64,000 nucleotides of DNA. It comes from Bathynomus jamesi (taxonomy: Eukaryota > Arthropoda > Malacostraca > Isopoda > Cirolanidae). A model generated the notes under the pieces. It was not told the origin of the DNA. It did not search any database and saw only the letters and a program-made list of their open reading frames with translations. Position numbers and translations under genes: made by a program. Location: positions 485,001 through 549,000 of the forward strand of contig JAJOZX010000484.1 in NCBI GenBank assembly GCA_023014485.1. Direction: 5' to 3'. Every line of letters starts with the position of its first letter. The first letter of the stretch is position 1. Positions 29,279-41,727 of the stretch are shown here, one piece after another.

Positions 29279-31104
29279 TATATTAACGATTTAGATGTCG
29301 GCCTAGTCAGTACAGTTTCAAAGTTTGCGGATGACACGAAGCTGGGTGGTAGGGCGATTAATGACGAAGATAGAGGTAAAACTCAGGAAGATCTGAATAA
29401 AATCGTTGATTGGTCAGTCACATGGCAAATGAGATTTAACGTGGATAAGTGCAAAATTATGCATATAGGTTCGCGTAACGGTAATTTTGCGTATAGTATG
29501 TGAGGGAAAGATTTAACAAGCGTAGAGCAGGAAAAAGATTTAGGAGTTATAGTCACTGGTGATTTAAAAGTAGCGAAACAAAGTACAGCGGCGGTCAATA
29601 AGGCGAACAAAGTGTTAGGTTTTATAGCTCGAAATTTTGAGTACAAATCGCGCGATATTATAGTTCCTCTTTATAAATCATTAGTTAGACCCCATTTGGA
29701 GTACGCGGTCCAATTTTGGAATCCGCATAGCGCAAAGATATAGACAAAATCGAAAGAGTTCAAAGACGAGCAACTAAGATGATTCCGTCTCTTAGGTCAA
29801 AGTCGTACGAGGATAGGCTTAAAGAGTTAAAATTGACTACACTCGAGACTAGGAGGTTAAGGGGTGATCTAATCCAGGTTTTCAAAATTATGAATGGGTT
29901 TGATAACGTAGATAGAGATAGCTTTTTCGAAATATCTCAATATAATAGGACTAGAAATAACGGGTGTAAGTTGACAAGTAGAAGGTTCGAGACAGCAGTT
30001 GCGAAAAACTTTTTTACGCATAGAATAGTAAATAGCTGGAATAGTTTGCCGGTAGAAGTAATTAGTAGCACGTCTATAAACATGTTTAAGAATCGATTGG
30101 ACGCGCATGTTGATAGAAAGGGTATAGTTTAAGGTAGTAAAATTAAGGCTTTGTGGGGATAGATCCACAGCTCAACCAAGTGTGTGGATATAGGGAGGCA
30201 GCGTCTTGGGTTAGGGGATACTCTCTGTCCTTACACACCCCATTTAAAGAGATTCCTCTGCCGAGCGGTGCCCCCCATAGTACTGTGAGGTATGAAAAAC
30301 TCATGATCTTCACTTGCCCCACAAACACCTTTAAATGGGAGACCCATAATGGGTGCACACACATTTCTACATTACTGTACAGTCTTTACAGCCACACCTA
30401 CACTTTTCCTCGTAAGTGTATATATTGTAATGTATATGGTTGTAAATTTGACTTGGTCCGCAATCGATATGAACCGTGACTTGATGGATACCGTAATGAA
30501 ATTGACTGGATTCTTTGGATCTGATATATTTGCATGTCCGTTATATAATAGATATAGAGTGTACATATTTGTGGATAGTAGTCTATTATGACTTGATCCT
30601 CTGGATCGAGAGATTCTATCTTTAGTTTTAAATCGATAATTAATTATTTTAAATTGATAATGTATAGGTTGTAAATTTTGACTTGGTCCGCAATCGATAT
30701 GGACCGTGACTTGATGGATACCGTAATGAAATTGACTGGATTCTTTGGATCTGATATATTTGCATGTCCGTTATAAATAGATATAAAATGCAACATTTGT
30801 GGATAGTAGTCTATTATGACTTGCTCCTCTGGACCGAGAGATTCTATCTTTAGTTTTAAACCGATAATTAATTATTTTTAAATTGATAATTATTTAGTTT
30901 CGTAAAAATTGGTCTTTGCCAATTTACCGGCAGTTTTTAAATAAGTTTCTTATGTTCTTGTGGTTCGGAACCCACGTAAAATTGTAGGTCCCCTCCGCCA
31001 CCACGGAGGACATACACAATACACGATTACGAACACAGTTAGGTAGACCAGCCATGAGTGGATCCTAGGGTCTTTGTTGGTCTGAAACATTATAACATTA
31101 TTAT

Positions 31105-31110
<6 letters not shown>

Positions 31111-31145
<35 letters not shown>

Positions 31146-31154
31146 TATATATAT
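31111..31154. repeat. (TA)n tract after LINE B
   Basis: Continues from the CATTATAACATTATTATAAC tail of the LINE. Confidence 0.9.
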
Positions 31155-31238
31155 GTCCCTTCTTATTTCATAATACTGTCTCTTCTTTATTTCATAATAC
31201 TGTCTCTTCTATTTCATAATACTGTCTCTTCTTTTCAG
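31155..31238 (+). repeat. Minisatellite, about 26-bp unit
   Basis: Three to four units of TTTCATAATACTGTCTCTTC. The array ends CTTCTTTTCAG, which looks like a splice acceptor, right before LINE C sequence. Confidence 0.85.
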
Positions 31239-31318
31239 GCTGCCGTAAGCCGAACGGTCCCAGCGTAAATTCCACAAATTTTCCCCGCGCTCGCGAAGGT
31301 GTCGCAATTACAAACAAT

Positions 31319-31970
31319 TTGAAGGTTCTATCCTTAAATGCTCGTAGCCTACGAAATAAAATTAACGAATTTTTTTCTTTAATTGCTTGTAAAGGCTATG
31401 ATTTAATTGCGATAAATGAATCGTGGCTTAGCACTGAAACACGTGACTTTGTAGGGGAGTATCAAATTAAAGGTATAGACTTTTTGTTAAAAACAGAATA
31501 GGTAGGCGAGGAGGCGGTGTTATGTTGTATATCAAAGATAATATTGCGAACGTTATAGAAGTAAAGCACTCAATTCCAGAACCGATAGATTCGACTATAG
31601 CAGAACTTAAATTGAACGATTTCAAACTTCTTGTTGCGGTTATATATAGGCCCCCAAATCAAACAGCTGCTACGGACGAAGCGTTATATCGTGAACTAAA
31701 GAGAATAATCGGTAGTGAGCAGGCTTAGTTATGGGTGACTTTAATTGCGCCAACGTGAATTACGATACAATGCAGGGAGACGCGGAAGGTATCGTTTAGT
31801 TAATTTTCTCGAGGATAGCTTTTTATTCAAAAGGTTGGGGAACCTACGAGGTTGGACAGTATTTTAGATTTAGTAATAACTACGGATGATAGGCTAATTA
31901 CTGATCTTCAAGTAATAGAACCGTTGAGCAATAGCGATCACAATATGGTAGAGTTTGTCCTCTCAGTAAG
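31319..31970 (+). pseudogene. LINE C apurinic-type endonuclease domain
   Basis: Pieces in different frames show the endonuclease motifs in order: VLSLNARSLRNKINEF (31322-31370), AINESWLST (about 31410-31435), GGGVMLYIKDN (about 31512-31545), VAVIYRPPNQ (about 31635-31665), MGDFN (31731-31745), LDLVITTDD (31861-31887), SNSDHNMVEF (31930-31959). This enzyme nicks target DNA to prime reverse transcription. Frame changes at about 31500, 31727 and 31800 disable it. Confidence 0.85.
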
Positions 31971-32084
31971 TCACTCGAAAAAAAAAAAAAAAAAACCACT
32001 AACTCGACTAAAATTCCTAGCTTCCAGCACGCAGACTTTAGTAAATTTCGAAATAAATTTTCACACGTCAATTGGGAAAACGTA

Positions 32085-34012
32085 ATGGGGAACTCCAACG
32101 CAAAACTAATGTGGGAATCGTTCGTAACGGTATTTAGGACTATAAATGAGGAATGTGTACCGTACAAAATTAAGCGTGCGAAAGTAAACAAAAAGCCCTT
32201 GTGGTTTACTTCTAGAGTAGTTGACATTATAAAGAGTAGAGAGAGCGCTTATAGGCTATACAAGTGCGATAAAGATAATCTGTTGTTACGAAACAACTAC
32301 ATATCTCTAAGGCGTGAAGCTAAAAGTGTAATAAAAAAGTCAAAACGCGAATTTGAAATCTCCATAGCTCGTGACGGTAAAGAAAACCCCAAGCGATTCT
32401 TTCAATACGTCAATAATAGAAATCCAGTAAAAAGTGTCTTAGGTCCATTAAAAAATGGAAATGGAGATCTAGTCTCTGAAAACAAGGAAATGGCTACCTT
32501 GCTAAACGAATTTTTTACGTCAGTTTTTACTATAGAAGATGTAACGAATATCCCTACGGTCATAGACATAATACCTTTTGATAATGGTAATATTTTGGAT
32601 AATATTGTCGTTAGTGAAGGGGAAGTAATGCGCTATATTGATAAAATGAAAACGCGTAAATCACCGGGTCCGGATTCCATATATCCCATACAACTAAAAG
32701 AATTAAAAGATAGCATTGTTGTGCCGCTAACAATGATTTTTAATGCGTCTATTTCTGAGGGGTGCGTACCAGATAATTTCAAGTTAGCAAACGTAACACT
32801 ATCTTTAAGAAAGGCGATAAAGGTGCGGCGGGAAATTATAGGCCAATCAGTTTAACGTCTGTTGTAGGTAAGCTACTGGAATCAATAATTAGGGATCGTA
32901 TAGTCGAACACTTAGAAGTGCATAATCTGGTTAGAAATACGCAGCACGGTTTTAGGCGAAACAAATCTTGCTTAACTAATCTTTTAGAATTTTTCCAAAG
33001 CGTGGTCAACGTTTACGATAGACATCGGGCGGTTGATGTAGTGTATTTAGATTTTCAAAAAGCGTTTGACACCGTGCCGCACAAAAGACTGATTGAAAAA
33101 ACTAAGGCTCATGGAATCAGGGGTGTAGTAATAAATTGGCTAGAAGAATGATTGCGAGGCAGGAAACAGAGGGTGGTCGTTGATGGAGCGGAGTCGTGTT
33201 GGGCTAATGTAGCGAGTGGCGTTCCTCAGGGTTCTGTATTGGGCCCCTTGCTTTTTCTTATATATATTAACGATTTAGATGTCGGCCTAGTCAGTACAGT
33301 TTCAAAGTTTGCGGATGACACGAAGCTGGGTGGTAGGGCGATTAATGACGAAGATAGAGGTAAAATTCAGGAAGATCTGAATAAAATCGTTGATTGGTCA
33401 GTCACATGGCAAATGAGATTTAACGTGGATAAGTGCAAAATTATGCATATAGGTTCGCGTAACGGTAATTTTGCGTATAGTATGTGAGGGAAAGATTTAA
33501 CAAGCGTAGAGCAGGAAAAAGATTTAGCAGTTATAGTCACTGGTGATTTAAAAGTAGCGAAACAAAGCACAGCGGCGGTCAATAAGGCGAACAAAGTGTT
33601 AGGTTTTATAGCTCGAAATTTTGAGTACAAATCGCGCGATATTATAGTTCCTCTTTATAAATCATTAGTTAGACCCCATTTGGAGTACGCGGTCCAATTT
33701 TGGAATCCGCATATGCGCAAAGATATAGACAAAATCGAAAGAGTTCAAAGACGAGCAACTAAGATGATTCCGTCTCTTAGGTCAAAGTCGTACGAGGATA
33801 GGCTTAAAGAGTTAAAATTGACTACACTCGAGACTAGGAGGTTAAGGGGTGATCTAATCCAGGTTTTCAAAATTATGAATGGGTTTGATAACGTAGATAG
33901 AGATAGCTTTTTCGAAATATCTCAATATAATAGGACTAGAAATAACGGGTGTAAGTTGACAAGTAGAAGGTTCGAGACAGCAGTTGCGAAAAACTTTTTA
34001 CGCATAGAATAG
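32085..34012 (+). pseudogene. LINE C reverse transcriptase
   Basis: Open pieces: 32085-32855 (256 aa; linker, then KSPGPDSIYPIQLKEL and VPDNFKLANVT), 32918-33151 (QHGFRRNKSCLTNLLEFFQ, VYLDFQKAFDTVPHKR), 33152-33487 ([31 protein letters not shown] with intact FADD) and 33596-34012 (VPLYKSLVRPHLEYAVQFWN, DRLKELKLTTLETRRLRGD). Breaks: frame change near 32805, TGG to TGA at 33150-33152, TGA at 33485-33487 (shared with copy B), and one base lost in TTTTTT near 33996 that truncates the end relative to B. Confidence 0.9.
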
Positions 34013-34424
34013 TAAATAGCTAGAATAGTTTGCCGGTAGAAGTAATTAGTAGCACGTCTATAAACATGTTTAAGAATCGATTGGACGCGCATGTTGATAG
34101 AAAGGGTATAGTTTAAGTAGTAAAATTAAGGCTTTGTGGGGATAGATCCCACAGCTCAACACAAGTGTTGTGGGATATAGGGAGGCAGCGTCTTGGGTTA
34201 GGGGATACTCTCTGTCCTTACACACCACATTTAAAGAGATTCCTCTGCCGAGCGGTGCCCCCATAGTACTGTGAGGTATTGAAAAACTCATGATCTTCAC
34301 TTGCCCCACAAACACCTTTAAATGGGAGACCCATAATGGGTGCACACACATTTCTACATTACTGTACAATCTTTACAGCCACACCTACACTTTTCCTCGT
34401 AAGTGTATATATTGTAATGTATAT

Positions 34425-34870
34425 GTTTGTAAATTTGACTTGATCCGCAATCGATATGAACCGTGACTTGATGGATACCGTAATGAAATTGACTGGATTC
34501 TTTAGATCTGATATATTTGCATGTCCGTTATATAATAGATATAGAGTGTAACATATTTGTGGATAGTAGTCTATTATGACTTGATCCTCTGGATCGAGAG
34601 ATTCTATCTTTAGTTTTAAATCGATAATTAATTATTTTTAAATTGATAATGTATATGGTTGTAAATTTTGACTTGGTCCGCAATCGATATGGACCGTGAC
34701 TTGATGGATACCGTAATGAAATTGACTGGATTCTTTGGATCTGATATATTTGCATGTCCGTTATAAATAGATATAGAGTGTAACATATTTGTGGATACTA
34801 GTCTGTTATGACTTGATCCTCTGGATCAGAGATTCTATCTTTAGTTTTAAATCGAAAAATTAATTAGTTT
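34425..34870 (+). repeat. Tandem duplication in the LINE 3' UTR, about 210-bp unit
   Basis: The block from CTTGATCCGCAATCGATATG through TAGTTTTAAATCGATAATTA occurs twice in tandem here. It is also doubled in copy B (about 30445-30885) and copy D (about 35700-36150), but single in copy A. Units differ by a few substitutions. Confidence 0.9.
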
Positions 34871-35083
34871 TAAATTGATAATTATTTAGTTTCGTAAAAA
34901 TTACGACTGCCAATTTACCGGCAGTTTTTACATAAATTTCTTATGTTCTTGTGGTTCGGAACCCACGTAAAATTGTAGGTCCCCTTCGCCACCACGGAGG
35001 ACATACACAATACACGAACACAGTTAGGTAGACCAGCCATGAGTGGATCCTAGGGTCTTTGTTGGTCTGAAACATTATAACAT

Positions 35084-35114
<31 letters not shown>

Positions 35115-35134
35115 TATATATAATTATATATATC

Positions 35135-35171
<37 letters not shown>

Positions 35172-35184
35172 ATATATATATATA

Positions 35185-35256
<72 letters not shown>

Positions 35257-35257
35257 C

Positions 35258-35318
<61 letters not shown>

Positions 35319-35353
35319 ATATATATATATCTATATATATATATATATATATA

Positions 35354-35384
<31 letters not shown>

Positions 35385-35558
35385 TCTATATATATATCTA
35401 TATATATATATATCTATATATATATCTATATATATATCTATATATATATATATAATATATAATATATATATATATATATACACATAATATATAATATATC
35501 TATATATATATCTATATCTATATATATATATATATATATATATCTATATATATATATA

Positions 35559-35612
<54 letters not shown>
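35084..35612. repeat. (TA)n/(TATC)n microsatellite between LINE C and D
   Basis: Both LINE 3' ends run into this tract from opposite sides. Confidence 0.95.
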
Positions 35613-37430
35613 GTTATAATGTTTCAGATCAACAAAGACCCTAGGGTCCACTCATGGCTGGTCTACCTAACCAATTTTTACGAAACTAAATAATTATCAA
35701 TTTAAAAATAATTAATTATCGGTTTAAAACTAAAGATAGAATCTCTCGGTCCAGAGGAGCAAGTCATAATAGACTACTGTCCACAATATGTTACACTCTA
35801 TATCTATTTATAACGGACATGCAAATATATCAGATCCAAAGAATCCAGTCAATTTCATTATGGTATCCATCAAGTCACGGTCCATATCGATTGCGGACCA
35901 AGTCAAAATTTACAACCATATACATTATCAATTTAAAAATAATTAATTATCGATTTAAAACTAAAGATAGAATCTCTCGATCCAGAGGATCAAGTCATAA
36001 TAGACTACTATCCACAAATATGTTACACTCTATATCTATTTATAACGGACATGCAAATATATCAGATCCAAAGAATCCAGTCAATTTCATTACGGTATCC
36101 ATCAAGTCACGGTCCATATCGAATGCGGACCAAGTCAAATTTACAACCATATACATTACAATATATACACTTCCGAGGAAAAGTGTAGGTGTGGCTGTAA
36201 AGACTGTACAGTAATGTAGAAATGTGTGTGCACCCATTATGGGTCTCCCATTTAAAGGTGTTTGTGGGGCAAGTGAAGATCATGAGTTTTTCAATACCTC
36301 ACAGTACTATGGGGGGCACCGCTCGGCAGAGGAATCTCTTTAAATGGGGTGTGTAAGGACAGAGAGTATCCCCTAACCCAAGACGCTGCCTACCTATATC
36401 CCACAACACTTGTGTTGAGCTGTGGGATCTATCCCCACAAAGCCTTAATTTTACTACCTTAAATTATACCCTTTCTATCAACATGCGCGTCCAATCGATT
36501 CTTAAACATGTTTATAGGCGTGCTACTAATTACTTCTACCGGCAAACTATTCCAGCTATTTACTATTCTATGCGTAAAAAAGTTTTTCGCAACTGCTGTC
36601 TCGAACCTTCTACTTGTCAACTTACACCCGTTATTTCTAGTCCTATTATATTGAGATATTTCGAAAAAGCTATCTCTATCTACGTTATCAAACCCATTCA
36701 TAATTTTGAAAACCTGGATTAGACCACCCCTTAACCTCCTAGTCTCGAGTGTAGTCAATTTTAACTCTTTAAGCCTATCCTCGTACGACTTTGACCTAAG
36801 AGACGGAATCATCTTAGTTGCTCGTCTTTGAACTCTTTCGATTTTGTCTATATCTTTGCGCATATGCGGATTCCAAAATTGGACCGCGTACTCCAAATGG
36901 GGTCTAACTAATGATTTATAAAGAGGAACTATAATATCGCGCGATTTGTACTCAAAATTTCGAGCTATAAAACCTAACACTTTGTCGCCTTATTGACCGC
37001 CGCTGTACTTTGTTTCGCTACTTTTAAATCACCAGTGACTATACGCAAAATTACCGTTACGCGAACCTATATGCATAATTTTGCACTTATCCACGTTAAA
37101 TCTCATTTGCCATGTGACTGACCAATCAACGATTTTATTCAGATTTTCCTGAATTTTACCTCTATCTTCGTCATTAATCGCCCTACCACCCAGCTTCGTG
37201 TCATCCGCAAACTTTGAAACTGTACTGACTAAGCCGACATCTAAATCGTTAATATATATAAGAAAAAGCAAGGGGCCCAATACAGAACCCTGAGGAACGC
37301 CACACGCTACATTAGCCCAACACGACTCCGCTCCATCAACGACCACCCTCTGTTTCCTGCCTCGCAACCACTCTTCTAGCCAATTTATTACTACACCCCT
37401 GATTCCATGAGCCTTAGTTTTTTCAATCAA
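35613..37430 (-). mobile_element. CR1/L2-like LINE, copy D, 5'-truncated
   Basis: Minus-strand copy, 3' end at 35613 (AATGTTATAATGTTTCAGA in plus sense), 5' break at about 37430 next to (TA)n. The 3' UTR (35613-36458) has the duplicated block but lacks about 110 bases present in B and C near the 3' end. RT: 37029-37430 ([20 protein letters not shown] with VACGV upstream, [11 protein letters not shown] intact) and 36459-36980 (173 aa C-terminus, complete to the stop). A deletion near 37029-37045 removes the SGKDLTS segment and shifts frame. Confidence 0.92.
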
Positions 37431-38439
<1,009 letters not shown>

Positions 38440-38442
<3 letters not shown>

Positions 38443-39739
38443 TGATGTAGCGGATGTCATTTTTTTCACATCCGCGGATGCGGATGAGGATGTTTGATTT
38501 CAACATCCGCGGATGCGGATGCGGATGCGGATGTCTACATTTTCGTTATTTTTTAGGATATATTCGAGATTTGTTGTGTTTAACGTATATAATAAGTTAT
38601 TATATAGAGAGAGCTGTAGCTATAATGTAGTATAATTGATTAATTCTACAATAATTGCTGTACTTTTCTCTGAACATATAAAATAATATCAAGCATCTAA
38701 CTAATATAGAAATCAATTAGTGAATTCGTCTGCAAATAAATTCGTTATATTTTGTTGAGTTTCAGCCACAATTAGAAACCATAATTGTGTTACCAGGATG
38801 CGGGACGTGAACCCAACTCAAATGCACCCCACCGACCTCTTTCCCCAACCTCCACCCTTATAGAAAGAGATCTTTAATTAGCTTGATAACTATTTATATT
38901 AAGTTTAAAGTTTTATTAGGCATTTTTATAAAAGAGTAATTAAAATAAAGTAAACTAAGATGTTCATCGTTTAATGTTCAAACTTAATTATAGGAAGGTT
39001 ATGCTTAAGGAACATTAATTTTTCTGCCTTTTCTGCTGCCAGTCTGTTTCTCTTTTCATCATATATTAATCCAGCACTGCTAAATAATCTCTCGCTTGGT
39101 ACGTTTGTTGGAGGACAGGCTAAATGTTTCCTTGCAAGTTTACTCAAGTATGGATAGATATTCTGCGTATTTTTCCACCAACTAATAGGATTGTCACATG
39201 CAGCTAGGCGTTTTTCTTGGTGATAGCTCTCGATCATTTTTACTACATCTTTTGACATCGCGTAGGTCTCGTCATTGCTGCTTGACTCAAGAAACTGAGA
39301 GACAGATTCTGTGATAGATTTGCTTGTTGAAGGTGTTGGTTCTGTCACTGAAACTTTTATTCTTTTGGTGGGTGGCGAAGCGACAGATTCAAGAGATTGA
39401 AGCTCTTCAACTGCTTTGCCAAGTGATGATTTAACTCGTTCTAATGTACTAGGTGAAAATAACTTAGCTTTGTAACGTGGATCTAAGTAGGTTGCAAGAG
39501 AGTAACTTCATACAAGAACAGCCTCTCGGCTTGTCGCTTGCATCACTTTTGCGCACAATGAACTAGTTCTATTAATATAGTAGAATTTGATAATTTCCGC
39601 TTATTAATGACGTTTTATCTCAACGGTCCACATCCGCACGACATCCGCAGTCCAAACTGCGGATGCGGACGCGGATGCGGATGTGAGAAAATGTGCTGAT
39701 GTTCCGCGGATGCGGATGCGGATGTGACCTACATCACTA
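38440..39739 (-). mobile_element. hAT element with GCGGAT subterminal arrays
   Basis: Ends TAGTGATGTAGCGG and GACCTACATCACTA, 11-base inverted repeats, inside a (TA)n target that hides the 8-bp duplication. Near both ends the hexamer GCGGAT is iterated (38473-38531 and 39636-39722), in inverted orientation in part. It carries a C-terminal transposase fragment on the minus strand. Confidence 0.85.
38971..39348 (-). pseudogene. hAT transposase dimerisation domain
   Basis: 125 residues. The part NPISWWKNTQNIYPYLSKLA, RKHLACPPTNVPSERLFSSA, GLIYDEKRNRLAAEKAEKLM, FLKHNL is the hAT C-terminal dimerisation domain of ZBED-like transposases (WW...YP.LS.LA...L..P.TNVPSERLFS.AG). The stretch before it is serine/threonine-rich and may be the linker. 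No BED finger or DDE core is visible in the rest of the element, so it is an internally deleted copy; the open frame ends naturally at the stop. Confidence 0.85.
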
Positions 39740-39852
39740 ATATATATAATATATATATATATATCTATATATATGTATATATATCTATCTATCTATCTAT
39801 CTATATATATATATTTATCTATCTATCTATATATATATATATAGAGTATATA
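39740..39852. repeat. (TA)n/(TATC)n microsatellite
   Basis: Between hAT and maT elements; ends with the TA used by maT. Confidence 0.95.
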
Positions 39853-41434
39853 CAGGGTCTGTCAAAAAAAACTAAGCCAAATTCAAACCTTTATTAAAAC
39901 AAAACCATTTATCTAATTAAGTTAAATTTTTTACACAATAAAGTATAGGTTATCACCTATTATCCTTTAAATTTTTATGACGATATCTTCAGAATTGTTA
40001 ATTTTATTAATAATTAACTAAAAAGTGAGATTCTCCTACTTAACATGAAATTTTTTTTTTTTACGATATACTGTAGATAATTTTTAGTTTAATAAAATTA
40101 AAAGAACTGTTCAATGTGATTCCCTTGCATTTCTATCACTTTTTTTAATCTTGGTCTGAATTCGTCTATTGCTCGATTTATTTGCTCTTGGGGGAGCTCT
40201 GCCCACTTTGCGATAATCAACTCACGCAAATGATTGACATCCCTTATTCTGTTCCTATACACTCTCTCTGCCAAGTTTTCCCATATTCCGTAGTCTACAG
40301 GGTTTAGGTCAGGGCTGTTAGGTGGCCAATTATTCGGTTCCAGAAATTCAGGCACATTCTTTTTCAAATATTCGATGGTTGTTTTGGCAGTATGTGATGC
40401 TGCACCATCTTGTTGAAAAATAAAGTAACCTTGACTAGCCAAGTTTCTCATTTCTGGAAGCATTTTCTCAAGCAGGGTATTTGAATAATATTGAGCATTA
40501 ATTTTCACTCCTGGCTCAATAAAAAATATTGAAGTTTTTCCCAACTTGGACACTCCAACAGAAACCATGACGCTAGAAGAAAAGTGACTCCTTGTTGCGT
40601 ACAGTCTTTCATCTTGGATTTCATTTTTCTTCGCAACATCAGAATAAACCCGGTCATTCTGCAAGTTTCTTGGTGGCTCTACCGTAAAACGTTTTTCATT
40701 CGTAAAAAATGTCTTGGAAAGTTTATCTTCAGTTATTATACGTAAAATACGTTTGGATTTCTCAACTCTTTTCTGACAGTTTACTTCTGACAATCTTTGT
40801 CCATGCACTCTTTTAAATGGTTTAAATTGCAGATCAGATTTAATAATCCTTCTTACGCTTGATTCTGATATTTCTAGTTCTTTTGATATTTGAGCAGGTG
40901 TCATGTGGCTACCAGGTCGATCCTCTTGACTAAGGATACGTTCCTCCACTTTCTGAATATTTTCATCTACTCTAACTGATTTTGGTCGCCCACTACCAAC
41001 CTTCCTTTCAATGCTTCCTGTTTCAGCGGTAGTTCTCAATAAGTAATCTAAACCTGATCTAGTCCATCCTTTATAATCGAATTCAGAAAGTAATTTCCTT
41101 GCACTATAACCTTTTTCAACTCTATAATGCTTTATAATTATTTTATCTTCATGTGAGAATGGCATATTTAGAGGTATTCACGAAAAATTTTAAATCTAAA
41201 CAAATTCTGAAAAAGAGAAAAAAGAAGATATTACATAATGAGAAAAACTGAAATTTTCGCAATCTGTAGAAATAACCGCATAACTCCTAAAATATTTAAA
41301 ATAAAGTTATAAAATTATCACAGATTATTTATGAGCCTTTTATTTATTTAGTGTAAAAAAACATTTGAAATCTCTATCAAATTGTGCATTTTATAGAGAT
41401 TTCAAATTGGCTTAGTTTTTTTTGACAGACCCTG
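39853..41434 (-). mobile_element. maT (DD37D) mariner element, full length
   Basis: Ends CAGGGTCTGTCAAAAAAAAC and the inverse GTTTTTTTTGACAGACCCTG (one extra T), continuing TAAGCCAATTT-like. TA lies on both sides (39851-39852, 41435-41436). At 1582 bp with a single uninterrupted transposase frame it is the most complete DNA transposon of the window. Confidence 0.95.
40098..41165 (-). CDS. maT/Tc1-mariner transposase, open but active-site mutant
   Basis: 355 residues, normal length for the family. N-terminal HTH pair (about 1-125: SARKLLSEFDYKGWTRSGLD; a GSGRPKSVR hook; TPAQISKELEISESSVRRII). DDE domain from about 150. The second D (D253, FQQDGAASHTAK) and third D (D291, SPDLNPVDYG) are 37 residues apart, which defines DD37D. 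The first catalytic position, normally TDEK, reads TNEK (N156, codon AAT at 40698-40700 in plus sense). That single change should abolish cutting although DNA binding may remain. The start ATG is the first in frame. Confidence 0.93.
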   Translation of the reverse strand: MPFSHEDKIIIKHYRVEKGYSARKLLSEFDYKGWTRSGLDYLLRTTAETGSIERKVGSGRPKSVRVDENIQKVEERILSQEDRPGSHMTPAQISKELEISESSVRRIIKSDLQFKPFKRVHGQRLSEVNCQKRVEKSKRILRIITEDKLSKTFFTNEKRFTVEPPRNLQNDRVYSDVAKKNEIQDERLYATRSHFSSSVMVSVGVSKLGKTSIFFIEPGVKINAQYYSNTLLEKMLPEMRNLASQGYFIFQQDGAASHTAKTTIEYLKKNVPEFLEPNNWPPNSPDLNPVDYGIWENLAERVYRNRIRDVNHLRELIIAKWAELPQEQINRAIDEFRPRLKKVIEMQGNHIEQFF

Positions 41435-41436
41435 TA

Positions 41437-41688
41437 TATATATACATATATATCTATATATATCTATCTATCTATATATATATATATATATATTATCTAT
41501 CTATCCATATATATATATATCTATATCTATCTATCTATCTATCTATATATTATATATATATATATCTATATATCTATCTATATATCTATATCTATCTATC
41601 TATATATCTATATCTATCTATCTGTATATCTATATCTATCTATCTATATATCTATATCTATCTATCTATATATATATAATATATTATA

Positions 41689-41725
<37 letters not shown>
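41437..41725. repeat. (TATC)n/(TA)n microsatellite
   Basis: Ends where LTR element 1 begins. Confidence 0.95.

Positions 41726-41727
<2 letters not shown>

Larger units (their letters stand above)
27903..31110 (+). mobile_element. CR1/L2-like LINE, copy B, 5'-truncated
   Basis: Begins inside the RT domain (CAGTTTAACGTCTGTTGTAGG, encoding the SLTSVVGK block) right after a microsatellite and runs to the CATTATAAC tail near 31105. RT blocks: VYLDFQKAFDTVPHKR at 28090-28145, [15 protein letters not shown] at 28275-28318, then a Tc1 insertion, then [11 protein letters not shown] and [11 protein letters not shown] at 29280-29345 (intact FADD). A TGA at 29501-29503 and a 2-base loss near 29728 break the frame. 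The C-terminal part is 29779-30132 and the 3' UTR 30133-31110, with a duplicated block of about 210 bp. Confidence 0.92.
31239..35083 (+). mobile_element. CR1/L2-like LINE, copy C, longest copy
   Basis: This copy has endonuclease, RT and 3' UTR and so defines the family here. The 5' part (GCTGCCGTAAGCCGAACGG onwards) may be the end of a 5' UTR or first ORF. Coding parts are given separately. The 3' UTR (34116-35083) has the duplicated block and ends TTGGTCTGAAACATTATAAC, ATTATA, running into (TA)n. Confidence 0.92.

Noticed and set aside
31098..31240. Splice acceptor CTTTTCAG marking a host exon
   Set aside because: It is directly followed by LINE sequence and preceded by a minisatellite, so an exon is not supported.
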